Notes: a model not told the origin generated them from the sequence alone. A DNA stretch of 64,000 nucleotides from Chelydra serpentina (GCA_037349315.1 JBAIAC010000001.1:2666001-2730000), one strand, 5' to 3'. Counted from the stretch's first letter, positions 19,786-30,050 are shown. Made by a program: numbers and translations.

Positions 19786-22298
19786 ATGCCATCACTGAAT
19801 AGAAAGAGAGCTCCAACATGGAGTGATCGTGAGGTTTTGGATCTGATCACTGTGTGGGGCGATGAATCGATCCTAGCCGAGCTCCGTTCAAAAAGACGGA
19901 ATGCCAAAATTTACGAGAAGATTTCACAGGCTATGACGGAGAGAGGGTACAGCCGGGATGCTACGCAGTGCCGCGTCAAAATCAAGGAGCTACGTCAGGT
20001 GTACCAAAAGACCAAAGAGTCCAACGGACGCTCCGGCTCAGCGCCTCAGACTTGCCGATTTTACGAGGCACTGCACGCCATGCTCGGTGGTGCGGCAACA
20101 ACTACCCCACCAGTGTCCGTGGACACCGATGATGGGGTCCATTCTACGGACACATCGGAGGAGGTTTTCGCTGACGGCGAAGAAGAGGAAGGAGGGCAGG
20201 GGGATGAGGCAATCGAAAGCGGTCACCCTGGAGATTTCCCCGACAGCCAGGAACTATTCCTCACCCTGACTGCGCTGCCCTTCGAACACTCCCAAGCCAG
20301 CATTCCTGACCAGGAATCAGGAGAGGGATCATCAGGTCAGTGTTTTAGACATTTATTTTCAATACAATAGTTATGGTGTGTTAGCGCTCTGTAACTGTGG
20401 CTTCATTGGCCTTATGCGCTTCACCTTGGAGTCGCTTTCCCGTGCAACTATTCGAAAAGTCTGTCAATATGTATGGGGATAGAGGTGTAATCACCAGCAG
20501 AGATCTCAGAGAAGCTGTCTTGAAGGTACAGCGATAGCTTGTTTAGCACGTTCACTGGCAGAGCTGCCTTATTGTCTCCTCCATGGTAGGATACTTTCCC
20601 GCGCCATGCGAGCAGCAGGTACTCTGGTATCATTGCCTTGCATAGCATGGCAGCATACGGCCCCGGGGTTTGCTTGCATTGACTCAGCATGCAGATTTTC
20701 TCTGTCTCCGTAATCCTCATCAGAGTGATATCAGTCATGGGGTCCTGGTTCGAATGAGTGGTATAATTAGTATACTGCATGCTTCCTTTTCCCCTTACAG
20801 ACAGACACCCGGCTGTTTACGTTACCGCGTGGTGGTAGGGGGTCGGGAGCAAAACCAGTAGTACATATCGGTGCGCGGGTAGGGACAGTCCCGGGGACCG
20901 GCAACGCTAAACCGGGGATAGGATAGGCGAGCCGTTCACGCTGAGCGGTTCGCGGGCATTTTTGATTCCCTAGAGCAGCCACGCGGAGGGGGGGGAGGGT
21001 AGGCGAGCCGTTCACGCTGAGCGGTTCGCGGGCATTTTTGGTTCCCTGGAGCGGCCACGCTGAGGGGGGGGAAGGGTAGGCGAGCCGTTCACGCTGAGCG
21101 GTTCGCGGGCATTTTTGATTCCCTAGAGCAGCCACGCGGAGGGGGGGGAGGGTAGGCGAGCCGTTCACGCTGAGCGGTTCGCGGGCATTTTTGGTTCCCT
21201 GGAGCGGCCACGCTGAGGGGGGGGAAGGGTAGGCGAGCCGTTCACGCTGAGCGGTTCGCGGGCATTTTTGGTTCCCTGGAGCGGCAACGCTGAGGGTGGG
21301 GAAGGGTAGGCGAGCCGTTCACGCTGAGCGGTTCGCGGGCATTTTTGGTTCCCTGGAGCGGCCACGCTGAGGGGGGGGAAGGATAGGCGAGCCGTTCACG
21401 CTGAGCGGTTCGCGGGCATTTTTGGTTCCCTGGAGCGGCAACGCGGACGGGGTGGGGGGGTTTAGGACAGCCGCCGTAGATTATCGGTTTGGCCAGCAGC
21501 AGTTACTGACTGCCGCCAGGAACACTGAGGGAGACATGGGAGTAGAGCAGTGCTGTGAAGCAATCTCGCAGCAGTCCAAAGTAAGCACCTTACCATGGTT
21601 TTCAGAGAGGTGATTTTCTGTGTACGGCAAGGCTTCTGGGATCCGTATACCGGGACCCCAGACACTCACTCAGCCTTAAGGCATAGTATTTGACCTTGTA
21701 GTACATGTACATGTGATAGGCACTGTCTTTGGTCCTATTCACGGTGAAAGAGTATGGTCATTGTTCTTGAAAAAGTATCATTCTGAGGAATTCACTCCCT
21801 TTCATTTATCCCACAGCTGTGACTGTCTCCCGCCCTACCAGTGCTTCTCCCACCCATGGCCTAGTCCAGATAAGGCGGCGCAAAAAGAGAACCAGGGATG
21901 ACATGTTCTCGGAATTAGTGATGCTGTCACAGAGGGAGGCGGCACAGCGCAGAGAGGACTTCGCACGGTACGAGCGAGCAGCCAGGGAACGGGAGCAGAG
22001 GGCCGAAGCGCGCGAGGACAGGTGGCGGCAGGAGGATCAGCAGGCGACCCAAACAATGCTGGGAATCATGAGGGAGCAAACAGACACGCTCCGGCGCCTA
22101 GTGGATATTCTCCAGGACAGGAGACATGAGGAAAGAGCGCCTCTGTACGTTCTTTCAAGCCGCCCTCCCCCGCCACCAAGTCCAGTGGCTTCCTCCCCAA
22201 AAGTCACTAGGACCAGGGGAGCCAGGGTGCGTGGAAATACGCAATCCACCCCTGCAGACCGCTGCAGTAGCAGAAGGCTGTCATTCCCAAAACCATAG
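19786..22298 (+). CDS. Harbinger Myb/SANT-like DNA-binding protein (two exons)
   Basis: PIF/Harbinger elements encode a Myb/SANT-like partner that helps the transposase enter the nucleus and bind the ends. I predict exon 1 at 19786-20335 and exon 2 at 21817-22298. The donor is CAG/GTCAGT and the acceptor follows 'tttcatttatcccacag'. Joining them keeps the frame (550 nt, then 2 nt to complete the codon) and gives about 343 residues. The start is the Met of MPSLNRK, chosen because element 2 conserves a Met there (MQSLNRK); an upstream in-frame Met lies at 19756. Exon 1 has the trihelix-like domain (APTWSDREVLDLITVWGDES to RQVYQKTKESNGRSG), then an acidic stretch. Exon 2 has a basic RRRKKRTR block, a long Arg/Glu coiled coil and a Pro-rich tail. 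Confidence 0.85.
20448..20738 (-). CDS. Third Harbinger ORF, 96 codons, antisense in the Myb intron
   Basis: Not a component I recall for Harbinger elements. The frame starts MTDITLMRITETEK and ends RLFE plus TAG. It aligns without a gap to the 96-codon frame of the second Harbinger at 35104-35394 (66 of 96 residues identical by hand count), whereas the neighbouring intron sequence is much less alike. Conserved blocks are DITLMRIT, QTPGPYAA, AMIPEYLLLAWRGKVS, NKAAL, YLQ and SIP. The block from PGPYAA to the YLQ-x-SF helix resembles the layout of a BEN DNA-binding domain (helix, 'pEyLl', 'rGK', 'aaL', helix). That is inference only. An in-frame Met lies 14 codons upstream (20780), but only the MTD start is shared. 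It shares the strand of the transposase and could be a separate gene or a further exon of it. Confidence 0.72.
   Translation of the reverse strand: MTDITLMRITETEKICMLSQCKQTPGPYAAMLCKAMIPEYLLLAWRGKVSYHGGDNKAALPVNVLNKLSLYLQDSFSEISAGDYTSIPIHIDRLFE
20925..21450 (+). repeat. Minisatellite in Harbinger 1, seven units of 76/77 bp
   Basis: The phrase 'aggcgagccgttcacg' recurs at 20925, 21001, 21078, 21154, 21231, 21308 and 21385. Spacings are 76, 77, 76, 77, 77 and 77. Units 1 and 3 share 'gattccctagagcagccacgcgga', and units 2, 4 and 6 share 'ggttccctggagcggccacgctga'. Units 5 and 7 are variants of the second type, so a two-unit block was duplicated. It lies in the Myb intron about 190 bp upstream of the third ORF on the minus strand. 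The minus frame is open through several units only because they lack stops. Confidence 0.93.
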
Positions 22299-23068
22299 AC
22301 TTTTCCCTCCTCTCCATCTAGCAGCACCCCTGAGCACCTCCCTTCCCAGGTTCCATGTTAAGTTTCTGTTTTGTTGATTAAATCTTGTTTTTTGGTTCAC
22401 CAATGTTTCCCTGACTGTTTTAAATGGGACCGTTTGTATCTCTGGATAGTGGTTAACATGGTTTTTAAGTGCAGAGAATGGGAGCACAAACGAGGGTGCA
22501 GACAGGTTAACTGCTGAAGTGACAAGCACAGTACACATTGCATGCATTAAGCACACCTTTCCTTCGTTGTGCTGGTTTCTACGTTCTAAACGTAGGGTTG
22601 GGGGTTGGGTGGTGCACTGTATGTTTGGGGAGGGTGGTCGCTGATCTTTTGCGGCTGACAGTAGCCTGCTGGATAGATCAATGCACTGTGTGATCCATTG
22701 GCGATACTCAATACGTACAAGGCACATAGACACCACCACACACACATGGGATTAGGAGAGGTTGATGGTCCCTTTAAGCAAGCGGAACACCTCTTGGCAC
22801 TGCGCTTTGGGCAGGATCAACAGCTTCCCCTTTGAAGGGAAGTGTCCCCCAACCAAACCGCCCCCCAACCGCCGTATGCCTACACAGTGATAATCATTAC
22901 CCAAGAAGAAGTACAGGAACAGGTTCAAACAAAAACATCTTTCCTTTATTGTGACTTTGCAGCGTTGATCCAAGTAGGGGGAAGGCGGTTGGTAATGGGA
23001 GGATGGGCAACGGGACATGTGTAAAGGGACAGGGGAAGGTCCAGTATCTGTTTACGGAAGTGTAGCAG

Positions 23069-24358
23069 TCACTGGTTAACCCGCTCTGTCTGGAAGCGAG
23101 CTTTCAAAGCTTCCCGGATGCGGACCGCCTCCCGCTGTGATCTTCGAATGGCTCTGGTGTCTGGCTGAGCGTAATCTGCTGATAGTCGATTTGCCTCAAC
23201 CTCCCAGCCCTGCATAAATGTCTCCCCCTTGATCTCACAGAGATTGTGGAGCACACAGCATGCCGCAATCACAATGGGGATATTTTTAGGGCTGAGGTCG
23301 GAGCGAGTAAGTAAGCTTCGCCATCTTGCCTTGAGACGGCCAAAGGCACACTCCACCACCATTCTGCACTTGCTGAGGCGGTAATTAAAGAGCTCCTTTT
23401 CAGTGTCCAGGGCTCCCGTGTATGGCTTCATGAGCCATGGCATTAGCGGGTAGGCAGGGTCCCCCAGGATCACTGTTGGCATCTCCACCTCCCCAACAGT
23501 GATTTTGTGGTCGGGGAAATAAACCCCCTGTTGCAGGCGTCTAAACAGACCAGAGTTCTTGAAAACACGAGCATCATGAACCTTTCCTGGCCACCCAACA
23601 TTGATGTTTGTAAAACGTCCTTTGTGGTCCACTAGTGCTTGCAGAACCATAGAAAAATAGCCCTTTCGGTTAATATACTGGCCGCCCTGGTGCTCCGGTC
23701 CCAGGATAGGGATGTGTGTCCCATCTATGGCCCCACCGCAGTTTGGGAATCCCATTGCAGCGAAGCCATCTATGATCGCCTGCACGTCTCCCAGGTTCAC
23801 TACTTTGTGGAGCAGAAGGTCAACGATTGCACGGGCTACCTGCATCACAGCAACCCCCACAGTAGACTTGCCCACTCCAAATTGGTTCGCTACTGACCGG
23901 TAGCTGTCAGGGGTTGCAAGCTTCCAGAGGGCTATGGCCACTCGCTTCTGGATAGTGAGGGCAGCTCGCATCCGGGGGTCCTGGCGCTTCAGGGCAGGGG
24001 ACAGCAACTCACAAAGTTCCATAAAAGTGCACTTACGCATCCGAAAGTTTCGCAGCCACTGGGACTCATCCCATACCTGCAGCACTATGCGGTCCCACCA
24101 GTCAGTGCTTGTTTCCCTTGCCCAGCATCGCCGTTCCACGGGATCAACGTGACCCATTGCCACCATGATGTCTAGGGTCCGGGGTCCAGCGCTTTGCAAG
24201 AGATCAATGCCCCTTTCACAGTTTAAGTACTCCCGGAGATTACGTTGTCTCCTCTCCCGATTTCTCTGCATCAGAGTCTGGAAAAGGTGCGCTATAAGGC
24301 GCGAGTTGTTGGCTACGGACAGAACATCTGCGATAATCGCGGAGGGCTCCATGCTCAC
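23069..24358 (-). CDS. Harbinger transposase (HARBI1-like DDE nuclease)
   Basis: A single open frame of 429 codons that starts MSMEPSAIIADVLSVANNSR. The transposase cuts and joins the element at TWA targets. The catalytic acids of the DDE_4 family are visible in order: AIDGTHIPI (about residue 215), ILGDPAYPL (about 299) and VECAFGRLKARW (about 337, the Glu). Upstream is the helix-turn-helix region with KRVAIALWKLATPDSYRSVANQFGVGKSTV. After the core come IPIVIAACCVLHNLCE and a basic C-terminus. Length fits autonomous vertebrate Harbinger transposases. It is transcribed towards the Myb gene from the opposite end of the element. About 370 bp separate its start from the right terminus. Confidence 0.94.
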   Translation of the reverse strand: MSMEPSAIIADVLSVANNSRLIAHLFQTLMQRNRERRQRNLREYLNCERGIDLLQSAGPRTLDIMVAMGHVDPVERRCWARETSTDWWDRIVLQVWDESQWLRNFRMRKCTFMELCELLSPALKRQDPRMRAALTIQKRVAIALWKLATPDSYRSVANQFGVGKSTVGVAVMQVARAIVDLLLHKVVNLGDVQAIIDGFAAMGFPNCGGAIDGTHIPILGPEHQGGQYINRKGYFSMVLQALVDHKGRFTNINVGWPGKVHDARVFKNSGLFRRLQQGVYFPDHKITVGEVEMPTVILGDPAYPLMPWLMKPYTGALDTEKELFNYRLSKCRMVVECAFGRLKARWRSLLTRSDLSPKNIPIVIAACCVLHNLCEIKGETFMQGWEVEANRLSADYAQPDTRAIRRSQREAVRIREALKARFQTERVNQ

Positions 24359-24744
24359 TGTCCAGTGGCGTCCGAGCTATCAGCCACAGGAAAAGGGCGC
24401 GAATTCATTCCCCGCCGGCGCTTTCAGGTAGGGAAGGCGGAAGTGTGGGTCGAGTGACGAAATGTACGTATACCGACCCTTGACACAATTTCGTTCCCAC
24501 AAGGCACTGGGGGCTACACCCAGAATTCCAGTGGGCAGGCGGGACTGCGGGAACTGTGGGATAGCTACCCACAGTGCACCGCTTGCAATGTCGACGCTTG
24601 CCCCCCTACTGTGGACTCGGACATTCGAATAAACATCCCTGGTGTGGATTCGAACAATCGACCTGGAAATATCGGGTTCACAAGTTCGGTTTCACAGAAA
24701 TCGAACTAGTACCGTAGTGTAGACATACCCTTAGAGACTAACAA

Positions 24745-24838
24745 ATTTATTTCAGCATAAGCTTTCGTGGGTTAATACCCACTTCCATGCATCCGATGAA
24801 GTGGGTATTAACCCACGAAAGCTTATGCTGAAATAAAT
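24745..24838. repeat. Perfect palindrome, 41-bp arms
   Basis: The arms 24745-24785 and 24798-24838 are exact reverse complements, with a 12-bp spacer (24786-24797) containing 'catgcatcc'. The arm includes 'gcataagctttcgtgggtt'. It forms the right end of the Penelope-derived repeat and stops just before its target duplication. It would fold into a long hairpin in RNA or single-stranded DNA. Confidence 0.95.
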
Positions 24839-24851
24839 TAAGTGCTATTAA

Positions 24852-26216
24852 GAGATTTAAAAACCTCCACCAACATAGGAAGTGAAGGTCAAACTTCAAA
24901 ACATTTGGAGGCTCAGTTGAGCCCCAACAGATTGTAGAGATTCATTGCTGCCCCTGTTGGAAAGACAGCCCAGAGCACATAGGCTGGGGGAGGATTTAAA
25001 CCACCTTTGCACCCTCCCAATCCTTGGCTGCTCTGTGGGCTGGCGAGGCCCCTTTCTAAGTTTTGGCAGCTTCCTTCTTGGGCTACAATATCGATCACAA
25101 CACTGCCTGGAATCTCCTTGTCCTCAGCATTGTTCTTCAGCCCTACCCCTGACATGCCCCTCTCACCCCCTACACCTGGGACTGTAATGAGGTCCTCAGG
25201 ATATCCTCTGCATCACCTATGCCAGGTGATTTCTTCCCATCCAGATATGGGGTTTTTAGGGCCACTTAACACATTCCACCCCTTTTACACAGTGTAATGT
25301 GGTGTAGATCCAAGCCCAGATTGTTCTCTGAAATTTATCCAAACTTTCAGAGAATGTGAAGAGAAAATACCTCCAATGCTCCCCGTAATCCTCTTGATGT
25401 CTCAGTACAAAGTCCAAAGCAGTCCTAACCCCTATAATCAAATCTATACAGGCCAGATACTCAACTGGTATTAACCCTCATAGCACCATTTAAGGACCTA
25501 CACCAATTTACAGCAGCTGAGGATCTGGTCTTTTTGAGTCTATATACCATTACAAAAATAAGCTATGATGCCCACAAACCTACCAGAAACTCAAATAAAG
25601 GAGACCAGATCCTCACAGGGTGTAAACTAGAATTACTCCATTGACTAATGGAGCTATTCCAGCTTTCCTCCACTGAGGATGTGGCCCATACTAGTAGGGA
25701 TATGCTACTAGTGGTCTCTGGATCAGGATACTGAGAGGGAGTATGATGCTTAATGAGATCAAAGATCTAATAAAACAGTAAATGTAGGTGAATTCATGTA
25801 ACCTAATATTGAGCCACATTATGTTATCAGTTTTTATATGGAACTTTCCATTGCCTTCTCTTAAAGGCTAACTGCATGGCATGGCCCATTATCTCGTCCA
25901 ATGTCTTATCAAGACTGTATTGGCACAATACTGATTTCTTCTAGGAACGTCTGGTATGGAGAAGAAAAGGAAAAGCTATTCTTACCTTGCTTCTAAGTAA
26001 TAAGTGCTGATGCAAGAAGTAGCTGTAGTTAAGCATCTTGTCACTATAATTAAATTCAACATCGTTAGAGGACTAATTTTACGGAAAGCTAGCACTGTGA
26101 CACTGAACTGTAGAAAAACAAAAGATTTTCTTTTTAAATGAGGAAGCTGGTGAGAAAAAAAATCTATGGACAAAATGTTAAGAAATTAAAATCTTTAGCA
26201 TCAGCATGGCTGTTAT
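24852..26216. other. Non-coding DNA with two small inverted repeats
   Basis: No gene seen. Two short palindromic repeats share ends like 'ggccagatcctcagctgg': 25451-25530 (GGCCAGATACTCAACTGGT facing AGCTGAGGATCTGGTC) and 25596-25686 (GACCAGATCCTCACAG facing CTGAGGATGTGGCC). Frames of about 80-96 codons at 24913-25441 on either strand have no domain. Confidence 0.5.
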
Positions 26217-26219
26217 TTA

Positions 26220-26456
26220 GGGCAGGTCTGCATTTAAAATGCTATATTGGTGCAGCTGTAGCGCTTAAGTGAAGATGCTCCTACACTGATGAGAACTTTT
26301 CCCATTGGTGTAGTTAATCTGCCTCCATGAGAGGGAGAAGCTCTCCCACTGACATAGCCCTGTCTACACTGGAAGTTAGGTTGGTATAAATGCGGATTTT
26401 TCATGCCCCTGAGCGACATAGTTATACCGATATAAGTCTGTAGTATAGACCTGGCC
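26220..26456. mobile_element. Harbinger-like MITE, second family, copy 2
   Basis: 237 bp with TTA on both sides (26217-26219, 26457-26459). The ends are GGGCAGGTCTGCATTT and, from the right, GGCCAGGTCTATACTA, close to the ends of the complete Harbinger. The interior ('gtgcagctgtagcgcttaagtgaagatgctcctac', 'catgcccctgagcgaca') matches the copy at 13.9 kb in the same orientation. Confidence 0.85.
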
Positions 26457-26463
26457 TTAAGCA

Positions 26464-26556
26464 TGCCCTCGTCTAGATAATACTTAGTCCTGCCTTGAGT
26501 GCAGGGGACTGGACTAGATGACCTCTTGAAGTCCATTCCAGTTCTATGGTTCTATA
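26464..26556 (+). repeat. CR1-type 3' tail fragment
   Basis: The sequence 'tagtcctgccttgagtgcaggggactggactagatgacctcttgaagtccattccagttctatggttctat' (typed in part) matches the last 80 or so bases of CR1 and of CR1-tailed SINEs in plus orientation, ending in the octamer tail. Too short to say which. Confidence 0.8.
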
Positions 26557-26639
26557 TTAGAATTGCAGCAAGTATGTCTATGTCTTAAAAAAAAAATTCT
26601 CATGACACCATAGTATGCTGCATAACTATAGAGAAAGCT

Positions 26640-27790
26640 ACAAGCATTTAATTAGGCCAAAAAGATAGCCTTCAAGAAGTGGAAATCCAGCCTACATGAA
26701 GCCAATGGAATGTAATACTCAGTCAAAGCCTCAGCTAGTGACATTGATGTCAACCTGTTCTTGGCCAAAAAAGGTTCTGGCTCCATCAGAGAAAGTTTCC
26801 AGGGTAGATCTTGGGCCAAACCAGACAAACAGAGAGGACTTCGGTTTTACCCCACTGGCTAACCAGAAGTCATACAAGCAATTCCCTCAGAGACTCCAGT
26901 TCCCTTGTATCACCACCAGCACCACCCCTTATGGGGATGAATGGTTATGAAAACCAATAACCCAGTAAAAGAAAAAAAGGTTCTCCAGGTCCCAAAGGAC
27001 CAAGCCCCAGACCCAGGTCAATATATAAGTCAGATCTTAGCCACAAATCATGCTGTTGCCAATCCTTTAGAATCTAAAATCTAAAGGTTTATTTATAAAA
27101 AGAAAGAAATATAGATGAGAGCTAAAATTGGTTAAATGGAATCAGTTACATACATTAATGGTAAAATTCTTGGTTTAGGCTTGTAGCAGTGATGGAATAA
27201 ACTGCAGGTTCAAATCAAGTCTCTGGAGTACATCCATAGCTTGGATGGGTCATTCGGTCCTTTGTTCAGAGCTTCAGTTTGTAGCAAATTTCCTCCAGAG
27301 GTAAGAAGCAGGACTGAAGACAAAATGGAGATGACGCACCTGCCTTTTATAGTCCTTTTGCCATGTGGCTTGTGCTTCCTTTGTTCCAAACTCAAGCTAC
27401 CCAGCACATGGCATGGAAAAACCTTAAAGTTATGTCCATAGGCATGTCCTTGCATGCCTTGCGAAGTCACAAGGTGTATTTGCCTTTTCTCAATGGGTCA
27501 GTTGTATAGCTGATGGTCTTTAATGGGCCATCAAGGAGGCTAGGCAGTGCTGATGCCAAACTGTCACCCAGAAGCATAGCACAAGTTTGAAATACAGACA
27601 GTATAGAGCCAATACTTATAACTTTAAATACAAAAATGATACATGCACACAGATAGCATAAGCATAACCAGCAAATCATAACCTTTTCATAGCCACCTTA
27701 TTTGACCTCCTTTGTACAAGATTTGGTGCCGCTATAGGACCTTGATTGCAACAATGATCTATACAGTCACAGTTCATGTCAATAACATCG
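26640..27790 (-). mobile_element. LTR-like element, minus strand (Gypsy or ERV type)
   Basis: On the minus strand a TATA-like CTATAAAAGG (complement at 27343-27352) lies about 255 bp before an AATAAA (complement at 27088-27093), the arrangement of an LTR promoter and poly(A) signal. The phrases around 'gatggaataaactgcaggttcaaatcaagtctctgg' are familiar from turtle LTRs. Edges and target duplication are not clear, and no internal coding region is recognised. Could also be part of a longer decayed retroelement. Confidence 0.5.
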
Positions 27791-27799
27791 TAGGCTTTA

Positions 27800-29420
27800 A
27801 CCCTGGTGCTGAGTACTAAGTTATTCATGGTGAAAAAAAACAACAAGAGCAAATGATTATCCCAGGAAATACCTCGTCTCACTGGGATGAGACGGAGACG
27901 CAGTAACATGACCCTTTTCCTGATATACCAGTACTGGCTTCACGCTGTGCGACCCAAGTCATTGAGTCTTTTTCAGCGACTTCTTTCGCCTTGGGTAGCT
28001 AGGTGCAGCTGCTGCCCTGCATCTTCGCTGCCTGTGTTAGCCATCATTTTCAGGGTTAATGTTGGATCTGTCCTCCTCACATAATGCCCAAGGCAATATT
28101 TCGGACTAGCCTTCATCGCTGCTGGCATAGCTCCAATGAGCAATTCCCTACTTCAGATGTTACACCCCCTCCACCACGATGAGGTACAGGTCAGATTTGG
28201 TAAAGAGCTCAGTTGGTAAAGACAATTTTCCCCCATTTTGGAGAAAACCGACACTTCAGTGTCTTTTCTTTAGACTTTATCAAGATGAAGTAGCTTGAGT
28301 TCCTCTAGATAAGTTAGGGGGACAAAATTTGACCTTTTTTCAACTCTTGTCATATGGACTTTGCCGGGGGCGGGAGGAGGGGATGACAGCCATTTTCTTT
28401 ACCATTATTTTGCCTGATAAAGGAACCATAGCTACTTAAATTATCATGCAAAACAACAAAACAGGATGAATGTTGGTGGCAAACTATGAGTATTCAAATC
28501 AACAAAACACACTGCAGCCATTAAACAACTCATTACATGAGGTTTTTCCTCATTCCTCCTGTACTGAGAACCTGCAGTAATTGCATGTCTTCAGTATTTC
28601 TGTGTTTCAGTCTGGTACAGGAATTAGTTAGCAAATTGTCTCCTTTGGAGATTTTAACAAATGTTAGTCTTTTGTTCCCTTATTTAAAAAAGTACTCTAT
28701 TTAATGAGACAGCCAGATAAAAACGTATTTCCCAGAAGGATACTTTGTGTCTTTCATGTATCAGTCAGTGCTGAACTCTTCCTTACTCATGCAGATCTGG
28801 CTATGCCTAACTAATACGAGGTTAAGAAAAGAGGAGATATTTTTAGGAATTGTAGGATGTCTTGAAAGTAAAAATATAAGGGAGTAAAAAGTTAAGACAA
28901 ATACCGCCATATGCCCCACTGCTGATATATTTAAAACATACTTATACCTATTGAGAGGTATTTGCTGAACTTCAGTGACTCTCAGAAATGATGCACTGAT
29001 AACACTATATAGTAATAGATCATGAATTGTTAAGTTTTCCTGTGGGGCACTGTAATTGCATCTAAACCATGCCCACTATGCTAGCCTTGTGCCTGTCCTG
29101 AACCATCTTGACAAACCATGGAGTTTGTTAGTTTAATATTTATTCTCTTTTCTTTAACTTGATTTATACTCAGTCCATTGTGTTTATGAGGTGTGCTTGT
29201 CAATAACTGATGATTTACATGCATATGATACTTCATCCTGAAGAATCACAAAGTGCTATAAAAATTGTATTAGAGAACATGATTTTGGTTAAGGTATCTG
29301 GGGACCTTGGTAAAAAAGAAGAGTTTGCATAGTAAGAGCACCTACAGCAAAAGCCTGATCCAAAACCCGTTGAAGTCCCCGGACTTTGGCTCAGATCCTA
29401 ACAGAGCAGCTGGCTCTGTT
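27800..29420. other. Non-coding DNA, unclassified
   Basis: No gene recognised. A somewhat GC-richer patch at about 27880-28200 ('agctgctgccctgcatcttcgctgcctg') may be an old retroelement 5' region, but I cannot assign it. The remainder is AT-rich. Confidence 0.4.
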
Positions 29421-29423
29421 GGC

Positions 29424-30050
29424 TTGTTGCCAAGAAGGCTAATGGCATATTGGGCTGCATTAGAAGGAGTATTGCCAGTAGATCGAGGGACGTGATTATT
29501 CCCTTCTATTCAGCATTGGTGAGTCCACATCTAGAGTATCGCATCCGGTTTTGGACCCCCCACTACAGAAAGGATGTGGACAAATTGGAGAGAGTCCAGC
29601 GGGAGGACAATGGAAATGATTAGGGGGCTGGAGCACATGACTTATGAGGAGAGGCTGAGGGAATTGGGATTATTTAGTCTGCAGAAGAGAAGAATGAGGA
29701 GGGATTTGGTTGCAGCCTCCAAGTACCTGAAGCGGGGTTCCAAATAGGATGGAGCTAGGCTGTTCTCAGTGGTAGCAGTTGACAGAACAAGGAGTAATGG
29801 TCTCGAGTTGCAGTGGGGGAGATCTAGGTTGGATATTAGGAAAAACTATTTCACTACGGGGCTGGTGAAGCACTGAAATGGGTTACCTAGGAAGGTGGTG
29901 GAATTTCCATTCTTAGAGGTTTTTAAGGCCCCTCTTGAGAAAGCCCTGGCTGGTATAATTTAGTTGGTGTTAGTCCTGCTTTGAGCAGCGGGTTGGACTA
30001 GATGACCTCCTGTGGTCTCTTCTAATCTTTTGTGATTCTATGGTTCTATG
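29424..30050 (+). mobile_element. CR1 LINE 3' fragment, plus strand
   Basis: Starts abruptly at 'ttgttgccaagaaggctaatgg' and follows the CR1 ORF2 C-terminus: 'gtgattattcccttctattcagcattgg', 'gagagtccagc', 'cttatgaggagaggctgaggg', 'ggttggatattaggaaaaac'. It ends 'gtgattctatggttctatga'. Small indels break the frame, for example near 29600. 5'-truncated, inactive. Confidence 0.93.

Larger units (their letters stand above)
19369..24730. mobile_element. Harbinger DNA transposon 1, apparently complete (5,362 bp)
   Basis: Bounded by TTA on both sides (19366-19368 and 24731-24733), the usual PIF/Harbinger target duplication. Ends are GGCCAGGTCTACACTA and, from the right, GGGTATGTCTACACTA (13 of 16 match). 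It carries a two-exon Myb/SANT-like gene on plus, a full transposase on minus, and a third small frame on minus inside the Myb intron, together with a 76/77-bp tandem repeat. None of the three frames has an obvious disabling change. It sits inside the older Penelope-derived repeat, so it is one of the younger insertions here. Confidence 0.93.
19284..24839. mobile_element. Short Penelope-derived repeat, split by Harbinger element 1
   Basis: Flanked by a perfect 12-bp duplication AAGTGCTATTAA (19272-19283 and 24840-24851). Left piece: 'gtagccgtgttagtctgtgtcagcaaaacg', an A-rich tract, then 'ccttgtagcacc'. Right piece: 'gagactaacaaatttatttcagcataagctttcgtggg', closing in a palindrome. These phrases are the same terminal modules found at both ends of the Penelope-like element at 9.5-12.1 kb. 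The insertion is thus about 190 bp of Penelope-derived ends with no coding body. The Harbinger element at 19369-24730 entered it at a TTA. Confidence 0.85.

Noticed and set aside
20767..21365. Long minus frames through the 77-bp repeats (Pro/Arg-rich repeats)
   Set aside because: Tandem repeat units happen to lack stops in one frame. Unit length varies between 76 and 77, so the frame is not kept. No sign of a protein.
20925..21450. Possible CRISPR array
   Set aside because: Whole units repeat with no unique spacers, and the context is a eukaryotic transposon.
29307..29495. Host exon upstream of CR1
   Set aside because: The frame crosses the CR1 boundary and its homologous part is CR1 ORF2.
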